From contig JAXMDZ010000008.1 of assembly GCA_046348585.1 (NCBI GenBank), forward strand, positions 1-64,000: a stretch of DNA of 64,000 bases, read 5' to 3'. Position 1 is the first letter of the stretch; each line of letters begins with the position of its first letter. Shown in pieces: positions 33,931 through 40,979 of this stretch. Source of the DNA: JADZAI01 sp046348585. GTDB lineage: Bacteria > Pseudomonadota > Alphaproteobacteria > Micropepsales > Micropepsaceae. The notes below the pieces were generated by a model. That model did not search any database, had not been told where the DNA came from, and saw nothing but the letters and a program-made list of their open reading frames with translations. The translations under genes and the position numbers were made by a program.

Positions 33931-34637
33931 TCCTCGAAACGCTGCCGCCCGCCGACTGGTCCGCCGCCTGGCCCTATCTGCTGGGCGCTTTCGTCTGCGG
34001 CTATGCGCTGGGCGCGATCCCGTTCGGCAAGATCTTCACCCGCTGGGCGGGCCTCGGCGACATCCGCGACATCGGCTCGGGCAATATCGGCGCGACCAAC
34101 GTGCTGCGCACGGGCAACAAGCGCATCGCGCTCCTCACCCTCGTCTTCGACGCTGGCAAGGGCGCGTTCGCCGCGCTCATCGCCAGCGGCGTTCTGTTCG
34201 AATGGTTCGGCCTGCCCGTCTATTGGGGCGGCGAGCTGATGATGGCCGCCGCGGCGCTCGGCGCCTTCGTCGGCCACATCTTCCCGGTCGGCCTCGGCTT
34301 CAGGGGCGGCAAGGGCATCGCCACCTTCTTCGGCACGGTTCTGGCGCTGCACTGGCCGACCGGCCTCGTCGCCGCCGCGCTCTGGCTGGCGACCGCCTTC
34401 CTGACTCGCTATTCCTCGCTCGGCGCGCTCATCGCGGTTTTCGGCGCGCCGGTCGCGGCCTTCGCCTTCGGCGACCGCATCGTCGCCTTCGTCACGCTGT
34501 TCTTCGCGCTGATGGTGATCTGGTCGCACTGGTCGAACATCATCCGCCTCGTCTCGGGCACCGAACCGAAGATCGGCCAGAAGAAGCCGCCCTCGGAAAA
34601 CGAGATGATGGGCCACAACGGCGGCCCCTATCTGTGA
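33927..34637 (+). CDS. plsY: Acyl-phosphate:glycerol-3-phosphate acyltransferase
   Basis: PlsY acylates glycerol-3-phosphate using acyl-phosphate, the first step in phospholipid synthesis. The 236-aa membrane protein shows three conserved loops: GYALGAIPFGKIFTRWAG, DIRDIGSGNIGATNVLRTGNK and VGHIFPVGLGFRGGKGIAT. The start overlaps the pyrC-like stop (ATGA). The C-terminus (SENEMMGHNGGPYL) is a soluble extension. Confidence 0.93.
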   Translation: MILETLPPADWSAAWPYLLGAFVCGYALGAIPFGKIFTRWAGLGDIRDIGSGNIGATNVLRTGNKRIALLTLVFDAGKGAFAALIASGVLFEWFGLPVYWGGELMMAAAALGAFVGHIFPVGLGFRGGKGIATFFGTVLALHWPTGLVAAALWLATAFLTRYSSLGALIAVFGAPVAAFAFGDRIVAFVTLFFALMVIWSHWSNIIRLVSGTEPKIGQKKPPSENEMMGHNGGPYL

Positions 34638-34658
34638 CCCGGCCGCGCGAGCCCCGGG

Positions 34659-35750
34659 TTGGCTGACCCCGGCCGCATCGCCTGGCTCCGGCTCGCGCGC
34701 TGCGAAGGCGTCGGCCCCGTCACCTTCCGCGATCTCCTGCGCCGCTTCGGCACGGCGCAAAGGGCGCTGGACGCCCTTCCCGATCTCGCCCGCAATGGCG
34801 GCCGCCGCACGCCGCTGAAGCTCTGCCCGGAGGCCGACGCGGCGCGCGAGCTGGACGCCGCCCTGCGCCTCGGCGCACGCCTTCTCGTGTGGACCGATCC
34901 CGCCTTCCCGCCGCTCCTCGCCGCCGCCGATCCCGCCCCGCCGCTGCTCTATGTCCTTGGCGATCCGGCGATCCTTTCGCGCGAGGCGGTCGCCATCGTC
35001 GGCGCGCGCAACGCCTCGGCGGGCGGGCGCAAACTGGCGGAGGACATCGCGGGCGGCCTCGGCGCGCGCGGCCTTGCGGTCGTCTCCGGTCTCGCGCGGG
35101 GCATCGACACCGCCGCCCATGCCGGGTCGGTGGCGACCGGCACGATCGCCGTGCTCGCCGGCGGCGTCGATGTCGTCTATCCGCCCGAGAACGCGAAGCT
35201 CCACGCCCGCATCGCCGCCGAGGGTGCGGTGGTCTCCGAAATGCCGCCGGGCTTCGCGCCGCTCGCCAGTCATTTCCCGCGCCGCAACCGCATCATCTCG
35301 GGGCTGGCGCGCGGCGTCGTCGTCGTCGAGGCGGCGATCGGCTCCGGCTCGCTCATCACCGCGCGCTATGCGCTTGAACAGAACCGCGAGGTCTTCGCCG
35401 TCCCCGGCTCGCCGCTCGATCCGCGCAGCCGGGGCACGAACGATCTCATCCGCCAGGGCGCGACGCTCACCGAATCGGCCGCCGACGTTCTGGCCGGCCT
35501 CGGCGCGCGGCCGTATCGCGGTTTCGCCGAACCGGAAGCGCCCGTCGCCCCGCACGGGCCCGACTCCGAGGCCGATCTCGCCGCCGCCCGCATGACGATC
35601 CTCGGCCTTCTCGGCCCGACGCCAGTTGAGATCGACGAATTGACGCGCCGCTCCGGCCTGTCCTCCGGTGCGGTGCTGACCGTCCTCCTGGAACTCGAAC
35701 TCGCGGGCCGCCTCCACCGCAGCCCCGGCCAACACGTCGCGCTTCTTTAG
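34659..35750 (+). CDS. dprA: DNA-processing protein DprA
   Basis: DprA loads RecA onto incoming single-stranded DNA in transformation. The 363-aa protein has an N-terminal SAM/HhH-like region, the Rossmann-fold core with AIVGARNASAGGRKLAEDIAGGL, VVSGLARGIDTAAHAGSV, FPRRNRIISGLARGVVVVEAAIGSGSLITARYALEQNREVFAVPGS, and a C-terminal winged helix (EIDELTRRSGLSSGAVLTVLLELEL). The start is TTG, 21 nt after plsY. DprA occurs widely outside naturally competent species. Confidence 0.93.
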   Translation: MADPGRIAWLRLARCEGVGPVTFRDLLRRFGTAQRALDALPDLARNGGRRTPLKLCPEADAARELDAALRLGARLLVWTDPAFPPLLAAADPAPPLLYVLGDPAILSREAVAIVGARNASAGGRKLAEDIAGGLGARGLAVVSGLARGIDTAAHAGSVATGTIAVLAGGVDVVYPPENAKLHARIAAEGAVVSEMPPGFAPLASHFPRRNRIISGLARGVVVVEAAIGSGSLITARYALEQNREVFAVPGSPLDPRSRGTNDLIRQGATLTESAADVLAGLGARPYRGFAEPEAPVAPHGPDSEADLAAARMTILGLLGPTPVEIDELTRRSGLSSGAVLTVLLELELAGRLHRSPGQHVALL

Positions 35751-35785
35751 GCGCGATCGCGAAGACGAATAGCTTAGATTTCGTA

Positions 35786-35980
35786 TTAATGCTGATTCTT
35801 GGATTGTTGCGCTGCTTCCTGCGCCGCGACCTCCAGCAGATAGGCAAGCAATGTATGCCCGCTGGTCCGGGCCAGCCCCGTCATCCCGATCAGCATCTCC
35901 CTCAGATAGTCTGGAACCGCGGTATCCGGTATTCGCGCTCTAGTTGCATCAATCCTGGCTTTATTTTGATCCTGAGACAT
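35786..35980 (-). CDS. Small 64-aa hypothetical protein
   Basis: The sequence MSQDQNKARIDATRARIPDT continues AVPDYLREMLIGMTGLARTSGHTLLAYLLEVAAQEAAQQ. It is predicted helical and soluble, and similar short proteins are common in alphaproteobacteria. GGGGAAGG sits about 5 nt before the ATG. The DNA is markedly AT-richer than its neighbours. A dyad (35995-36017) lies just upstream in its leader. Function unknown. Confidence 0.65.
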   Translation of the reverse strand: MSQDQNKARIDATRARIPDTAVPDYLREMLIGMTGLARTSGHTLLAYLLEVAAQEAAQQSKNQH

Positions 35981-35994
35981 GATTGCCTTCCCCC

Positions 35995-36017
35995 GTGTCG
36001 CGATATACTGGCGACAC
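35995..36017. promoter_or_regulatory. Inverted repeat upstream of the 64-aa gene
   Basis: GTGTCGC and GCGACAC form perfect 7-bp arms around 9 nt (gatatactg), ending 14 nt before the ATG of the 64-aa gene. It may be an operator or a leader hairpin. The gap 35981-36168 is AT-rich and must also carry the topA promoter; a TTGACA at 36092 has no convincing -10. Confidence 0.4.
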
Positions 36018-36168
36018 ATCATATTGACTTAATTGCTCAATCCTGACTACACATCTTTAAGTTGTTTTTTAGTGTCATAAATAGGTCGCGGTTGACAGGC
36101 CGGGCCGGGCCGGGCAAGGGTCCGGCGATTGCCGATAGGCCCGTTGTCCTAGAAACTGTGCGTTCCCC

Positions 36169-38817
36169 ATGACCGTCGTCATCGTCGAGTCGCCCGCCAA
36201 GGCCAAGACGATCAACAAATATCTCGGCCGCGATTTCCAGGTTTTCGCGAGCTTCGGCCACGTCCGCGACCTGCCGCCCAAGGACGGCTCGGTGCGCCCG
36301 GACGAGGACTTCGCCATGGACTGGGAAGTCGACGGCAAGGCGCAAAAGCGCCTGTCCGAGATCGCGGCGGCCGTCAAAGGCACGAACAAGCTGATTCTCG
36401 CCACCGACCCCGACCGCGAGGGCGAGGCGATTTCCTGGCACCTTCTGGAAATCCTCCGGAAAAAGGGCGTCCTCAAGGGCGTCGACGTCGAGCGCGTCGT
36501 CTTCAACGCCATCACCAAGGCGGGCGTCGCCCAGGGCATGGCCAATCCGCGCGGCATCGATCAGGAGCTGGTCGACGCCTATCTCGCCCGCCGGGCGCTC
36601 GACTATCTCGTCGGCTTCAATCTCTCGCCGGTGCTCTGGCGCAAGCTGCCCGGCTCGCGCTCGGCGGGCCGCGTCCAGTCGGTGGCGCTGCGCCTCATCT
36701 GCGACCGCGAGATGGAGATCGAGGCCTTCCGGCCCGAGGAATACTGGACCGTCGATGCCGACCTCACCGCCGCCGGCGGCTCCTTCACCGCCCGCCTCAC
36801 CGGGCTCGGCGGCGACAAGATCGGCCAGATGTCGCTGCGCGGGGCCGAAGCCGCCGCCCGCGCCCGCGCCGCCATCGAGACCGCGACGCTGAAAGTCGCC
36901 TCGGTCGAGGCGAAGCCGGTCCGGCGCAACCCGCCGCCGCCCTTCATCACCTCCTCGCTCCAGATGGAGGCCGCCCGCAAGCTCGGCTTCAACGCCAAGC
37001 GCACCATGCAGGTCGCCCAGCGCCTCTATGAAGGCGTCGATCTCGGCGGCGAGACGGTCGGCCTCATCACCTATATGCGGACCGACGGCGTCGACCTCGC
37101 GCCGGAGGCGGTGTTCGCCCTCCGCGAGCAGGTTCAGAAGGACTACGGCGGCCGCTACCTCCCCTCCAGCCCGCGCATGTACAAGTCCAAGGCGAAGAAC
37201 GCCCAGGAAGCGCACGAGGCGATCCGCCCGGCCGATCCCTCGCGCCGCCCGCAGGATGTCGCGCGCTGGCTCGATGGCGATCTCGCCCGCCTCTACGAGC
37301 TGATCTGGAAGCGCTCGATGGCCTGCCAGATGGAGGCCGCCGAGTTCGAACGCACCACCGCCGAGATCGCCGGCGGCGAGGTGACGCTGCGCGCCACCGG
37401 CTCGGTCCAGCTCTTCGACGGCTTCCTCGCGCTCTACCAGGAAGGCGCCGACGACGACGCGGCCGACGAGGATTCGCGCCGCCTGCCCCGCCTCGTCCCC
37501 GGCGAGACGCTGAAGCTCGAAGCGATCCGCACCGACCAGCATTTCACCGAGCCGCCGCCGCGCTTCACCGAAGCCTCGCTGGTGAAGAAGATGGAGGATC
37601 TCGGCATCGGCCGCCCCTCCACCTACGCCTCGACCATCGCGGTGCTGGTCGAACGCGATTACGTCACGCTCGACAAGAAGCGCTTCCAGCCGACCGACAA
37701 GGGCCGCATCGTAACGGTCTTCCTCAAGCGGTTCTTCGCCAAATATGTCGAGTTCGACTTCACGGCCGACCTTGAGGAGAAGCTCGACGAAGTTTCGGCC
37801 GGCGAGCTCGACTACAAGAAGCTGCTGCGCGAGTTCTGGACCGACTTCATCGCCGCCATCGCCGCGACCAAGGAACTGCGCATCACCGAGGTCATCGACG
37901 TCCTCGACGAGGTGCTCGGCCCGCATCTGTTTCCGCCCAAGGAGGACGGCTCGAACCCGCGCCTCTGCCCGACCTGCGGCACCGGCACGCTGGGCCTGCG
38001 CCTCGGCAAGTTCGGCGCCTTCCTCGGCTGCTCGAACTACCCGGACTGCGGCTTCACCCGCCAGCTCGGCCAGGGCGGCGGCGAAGCGGGCGCGGGCGGC
38101 GACCGGATGCTCGGCGTCGACGAGGCGACCGGCGACGAGATCTGGCTGAAGACCGGCCGCTTCGGTCCCTACGTCCAGCGCGGCAAGGGCAACGGCACGA
38201 AAGACGAGAAGCCGAAGCGTTCTTCGCTCCCCAAGGGCCGCAACGCGCAGGAGCTGACGCTCGACTACGCCATCAGGCTGCTCGAACTGCCGCGCGAGGT
38301 CGGGCTCCATCCGGAAAACGGCAAGCCGATCACCGCCGCGCTCGGCCGCTTCGGACCCTACATCGCCAATGACGGCACCTATGCGAACCTCGAATCGTTC
38401 GAGGACATCTTCACCATCGGCATCAACCGCGCGGTCGATCTCCTCGCCGAGAAGAAGGCGAAAGGCCCCGGCAAGCGATTCGGCGCGCCGGCGCTGAAGG
38501 AACTGGGCGCGCATCCCGACGACGGCGCGCCGGTGCGCGTCCTCAAGGGCCGCTTCGGTCCGTATGTCAGCCACGGCAAGGTCAACGCCAACGTGCCGAA
38601 GGACGTGCAGCCCGAGGACATGACGCTGGAGATCGCACTGCCCCTGCTCGCCGCCCGCGCCCCGGCGAAGAAGACCAAAGCCGCGCCGAAAAAAGCCGCC
38701 GCGAAAAAGGCCCCGGCCAAAGCCCCCGCCAAACCGGCAGCGAAAAAACCGGCCGCCAGGAAGCCCGCCAAAAAGACCGCCCCCAAGACGAAGAAACCGG
38801 CCGCCACCGACGCCTGA
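36169..38817 (+). CDS. topA: DNA topoisomerase I
   Basis: This type IA topoisomerase relaxes negative supercoils. The 882-aa protein has a TOPRIM domain (TVVIVESPAKAKTINKYLG; TDPDREGEAISWHL), active-site tyrosine Y302 (GLITYMRTDGV), one zinc-finger repeat (CPTCG...CSNYPDC, about 604-635), and further TopA C-terminal repeats (GRFGPYV, GRFGPYIAND). The last 50 residues are Lys/Ala/Pro-rich (KKTKAAPKKAAAKKAPAK), a histone-tail-like end that probably increases DNA binding. dprA-topA order is standard. Confidence 0.96.
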   Translation: MTVVIVESPAKAKTINKYLGRDFQVFASFGHVRDLPPKDGSVRPDEDFAMDWEVDGKAQKRLSEIAAAVKGTNKLILATDPDREGEAISWHLLEILRKKGVLKGVDVERVVFNAITKAGVAQGMANPRGIDQELVDAYLARRALDYLVGFNLSPVLWRKLPGSRSAGRVQSVALRLICDREMEIEAFRPEEYWTVDADLTAAGGSFTARLTGLGGDKIGQMSLRGAEAAARARAAIETATLKVASVEAKPVRRNPPPPFITSSLQMEAARKLGFNAKRTMQVAQRLYEGVDLGGETVGLITYMRTDGVDLAPEAVFALREQVQKDYGGRYLPSSPRMYKSKAKNAQEAHEAIRPADPSRRPQDVARWLDGDLARLYELIWKRSMACQMEAAEFERTTAEIAGGEVTLRATGSVQLFDGFLALYQEGADDDAADEDSRRLPRLVPGETLKLEAIRTDQHFTEPPPRFTEASLVKKMEDLGIGRPSTYASTIAVLVERDYVTLDKKRFQPTDKGRIVTVFLKRFFAKYVEFDFTADLEEKLDEVSAGELDYKKLLREFWTDFIAAIAATKELRITEVIDVLDEVLGPHLFPPKEDGSNPRLCPTCGTGTLGLRLGKFGAFLGCSNYPDCGFTRQLGQGGGEAGAGGDRMLGVDEATGDEIWLKTGRFGPYVQRGKGNGTKDEKPKRSSLPKGRNAQELTLDYAIRLLELPREVGLHPENGKPITAALGRFGPYIANDGTYANLESFEDIFTIGINRAVDLLAEKKAKGPGKRFGAPALKELGAHPDDGAPVRVLKGRFGPYVSHGKVNANVPKDVQPEDMTLEIALPLLAARAPAKKTKAAPKKAAAKKAPAKAPAKPAAKKPAARKPAKKTAPKTKKPAATDA

Positions 38818-38848
38818 CCCAGGCCGAATAGCCTCATCCCCTCCCACC

Positions 38849-38926
38849 CTCATGGCCGGGCTTGACCTGGCCACCCAGCACAACACCCACCGCACTCTGG
38901 ATGGCCGCCTCAAGGGCGGCCATGAG
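38849..38926. repeat. REP-like palindromic element A
   Basis: This 78-bp element has perfect 10-bp ends (CTCATGGCCG / CGGCCATGAG). It contains two inner hairpins, ggCCGGGCTTGACCtGGCC and GGCCGCCTCAAGGGCGGCC. It belongs to a family present in at least four copies around the GIY-YIG gene; such elements are widespread in alphaproteobacterial intergenic DNA. Confidence 0.85.
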
Positions 38927-38950
38927 GAAACTGAGTTCGGCCCCCCCCTC

Positions 38951-38980
38951 CTCATGGCCGGGCTTGACCCGGCCACCCAG
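38951..38980. repeat. REP-like half element B
   Basis: Only the left half of the element is present (CTCATGGCCG plus GGCTTGACCCGGCC ending in CACCCAG). It ends 17 nt before the GIY-YIG start codon, so it lies in that gene's promoter/leader. Confidence 0.8.
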
Positions 38981-38997
38981 CTGGGCACGCTCGGCCC

Positions 38998-39294
38998 ATG
39001 GTCTGTGCCTGGGTCTACATCATGGCGAGCCGCCGGAACGGCACGCTCTACATCGGCGTGACGAAGGACCTTGGCGAGCGCATCAGCGCCCACAAGGAAG
39101 GGCGCGGCTCCGCCTTCTGCAAGCGCTATGGCGTAACGATGCTGGTCTGGTACGAGCGGCACGAGCTCGTGGCCGATGCGATCCAGCGCGAAACCAGCCT
39201 GAAGCGCTGGCCGCGCAAATGGAAACTCGATCTCATCGAAAGGCTCAATCCGGACTGGCGCGATCTCGCCGGCGAGAACCTGATGTCGGCCTGA
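38998..39294 (+). CDS. GIY-YIG nuclease superfamily protein (UPF0213/YhbQ-like)
   Basis: This is a 98-aa single-domain GIY-YIG protein. The signature is VYIMASRRNGTLYIGVT (residues 6-22), with conserved R in DLGERISAHKEG, the HEL block and a catalytic-type glutamate in QRETSLKRW. It probably binds or nicks DNA, but no activity is established for these stand-alone proteins. It is surrounded by REP-like palindromes on both sides. The start is the ATG at 38998, needed to include the first strand of the fold. Confidence 0.88.
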   Translation: MVCAWVYIMASRRNGTLYIGVTKDLGERISAHKEGRGSAFCKRYGVTMLVWYERHELVADAIQRETSLKRWPRKWKLDLIERLNPDWRDLAGENLMSA

Positions 39295-39310
39295 CCGAAC
39301 CCCCTTTGCC

Positions 39311-39389
39311 CTCACGGCCGGGCTCGACCCGGCCATCCAGCCCAACGCCCACCGCCGCTCTGGATGGCCGCCTCAAGGGCGGCCATGAG
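39311..39389. repeat. REP-like palindromic element C
   Basis: This 79-bp copy begins 16 nt after the GIY-YIG stop. The left end is CTCACGGCCG (one change), the right end CGGCCATGAG, and the inner GGCTCGACCCGGCC and GGCCGCCTCAAGGGCGGCC hairpins are kept. Confidence 0.85.
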
Positions 39390-39420
39390 GAAGATGGGTT
39401 CGGCCGATCACCACCCCACC

Positions 39421-39499
39421 CTCATGGCCGGGCTTGACCCGGCCATCCAGCACGACGCCCGTAGCCACTTCGGATAACCGCCTCAATAACGGCCATGAG
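39421..39499. repeat. REP-like palindromic element D (decayed right half)
   Basis: This 79-bp copy has an intact left half (CTCATGGCCGGGCTTGACCC) and a decayed inner right hairpin (AACCGCCTCAATAACGG) but an intact outer end CGGCCATGAG. A further fragment resembling the inner arm follows at about 39508-39532. Together C, D and this fragment fill most of the 316-nt gene-free gap 39295-39610. Confidence 0.8.
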
Positions 39500-39610
39500 G
39501 AATACGTGCCCGGCCCGCCCCGGCCATCCACCCCCGCCCCCGGTGCGCTTCGTCACATCGACAGGGCCATCCGCCCGCCATAACACCCGCACCGCAATTG
39601 GGGGCAGGAC

Positions 39611-39985
39611 ATGAAACTGGCGCGCTGGATCTTCCTCATCGCGGGGCTCTACGGCATCGCCGTCCTCACCCCCGGCCTCTTCATGGAGGCGGCGTTCAAC
39701 GCCGGCAACCCGCCGCCGGTCAGCCACCCGGAATTCTATTACGGCTTCTATGCCTCGGCCCTCGTCTGGCAGTTCGTCTTCCTTCTCATCGCCTTCGACC
39801 CGGCCCGCTTCCGCCCGCTCATGCCCATCGCCGTGCTGGAGAAGGTCGCCTTCTTCGCCCCCGCCATGGCGCTCTACGCGCAAGGCCGCCTCGCGGTCGG
39901 CGGCCCCTTCTACGGCGCGATCATCGACGGCGTGCTGATGGTCCTCTTCGGCGTCGCCTGGCTGGGCAGCCGCAAGACAGCCTGA
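39611..39985 (+). CDS. Small four-helix membrane protein (unknown)
   Basis: The 124-aa hydrophobic protein has four predicted membrane segments (about 5-27, 43-62, 68-90, 98-118). It starts MKLARWIFLIAGLYGIAVLT and ends AWLGSRKTA. The ATG has GGGGCAGG a few nt upstream. I recognise no family with certainty. It lies between the REP cluster and the FkbM gene. Confidence 0.75.
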   Translation: MKLARWIFLIAGLYGIAVLTPGLFMEAAFNAGNPPPVSHPEFYYGFYASALVWQFVFLLIAFDPARFRPLMPIAVLEKVAFFAPAMALYAQGRLAVGGPFYGAIIDGVLMVLFGVAWLGSRKTA

Positions 39986-40059
39986 TCCGCATCGCCGATT
40001 GCGCCCGCCGCTTCGGCGGTTACTCTTCATCCATCGTATGGCGCAGGGAGTCGGCCCCC

Positions 40060-40755
40060 GTGGATTTTCGCAATCTTGGTTCGATCGACGAGGCGCTTCG
40101 CGTCATCGGCGATCGCTACACGCGCTTCCACTACTCGCAGTTCGGCGAAGACCTCATCATCTATTCCCTGCTGGAAACGTACGGACGGCTGCGCACGCCC
40201 GGCTTCTATGTCGATGTCGGGGCCTTCCACCCGACCTTCATCTCCAACACGCGCATGCTCCGGCATCTGGGCTGGCGCGGCATCAACATCGACGGCGACA
40301 GCGCCAAGATCGACCTCTTCCTGAAAGAGCGTCCGGACGACATCTCGATCTGCGCGCTGGTGTCCGACACGATCGAAGAGCTCGAATTCAGCCGCTTCGC
40401 CGCCGGCGCGCTGAACACGGCCGACCCGGCGCTCCGGGCGCAGCATGTCAGCCGCAATCTTGAGGTCGTCCAGACCGAGCGCATGACGACCCGCCGCCTC
40501 GCCGACATCCTGCACGAACATGTCCCCGCCGGCGTCACCATCGATCTGATGAACGTCGATGCGGAAGGCCTCGATTTCAACGTGCTGAAGTCGAACGACT
40601 GGGACGCCTTCGCGCCCTTCTTCCTGATCGTCGAGGACCACCACCTCTCGTTCCGGGGCGGGGTGAGCAGCGAGATTTTCAACTATCTGGGCGAGCGCCG
40701 CTACCGGCTGGTCGCCCACACCTTCGTCACCTCGATCTACGTCCGCGACATGTGA
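40060..40755 (+). CDS. FkbM-family methyltransferase
   Basis: The 231-aa SAM-dependent methyltransferase has SQFGEDLIIYSLLE, motif I YVDVGAFHPTFISNT, a second acidic motif GINIDGDSAKIDLF, and the FkbM hallmark IDLMNVDAEGLDFNVLKSNDW. These enzymes methylate hydroxyls on polysaccharides or secondary metabolites. The start is GTG at 40060, with GGGAG 10 nt upstream. No glycan cluster is nearby, so the substrate is open. Confidence 0.9.
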   Translation: MDFRNLGSIDEALRVIGDRYTRFHYSQFGEDLIIYSLLETYGRLRTPGFYVDVGAFHPTFISNTRMLRHLGWRGINIDGDSAKIDLFLKERPDDISICALVSDTIEELEFSRFAAGALNTADPALRAQHVSRNLEVVQTERMTTRRLADILHEHVPAGVTIDLMNVDAEGLDFNVLKSNDWDAFAPFFLIVEDHHLSFRGGVSSEIFNYLGERRYRLVAHTFVTSIYVRDM

Positions 40756-40793
40756 GGCCCGCCCGCGCGCCGCGCGGACCTTGCGGGATTTGG

Positions 40794-40809
40794 CAAATAT
40801 TCCTATTTG
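40794..40809. promoter_or_regulatory. Palindrome CAAATA-TTCC-TATTTG before rnr
   Basis: Perfect 6-bp AT-rich arms with a 4-bp centre stand out in very GC-rich DNA, 170 nt upstream of rnr. The 224-nt gap 40756-40979 otherwise holds no convincing gene; a 26-codon frame (40887-40967) is too short to call. Confidence 0.3.
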
Positions 40810-40979
40810 GAGGGCGGCCATGGCCGGCCGCGATGTCGCGCGCGCCCCTCCCCCCTCCCGCGCCACGCGAGGAACGAAGATGCTTTATGCCGAAGTCGCG
40901 CAATAAAATGTCCGCCCACCGTCCGTCGGCGCGCCGCATTTTCCTTCCCCGCGGCGGCCTTCGCTGATCTGCTCGCCCC

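Noticed and set aside
36092..36120. TTGACA upstream of topA as a promoter
   Set aside because: The position expected for the -10 is CAAGGG in a GC-rich run, so the match is not convincing.
36037..39345. Very long minus-strand reading frame (1102 codons) opposite topA
   Set aside because: It mirrors the codon periodicity of topA, is low-complexity in Arg/Gly/Ala, and runs through the REP elements; topA on the plus strand has full domain support.
38849..39499. REP cluster considered as a CRISPR array
   Set aside because: Repeats are about 78 bp, palindromic, few and irregularly spaced around a gene; there are no uniform spacers or cas genes.
40887..40967. 26-codon frame MPKSRNKMSAHRPSARRIFL... 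before rnr
   Set aside because: Too short, with no convincing ribosome site; composition is as expected for GC-rich leader DNA.
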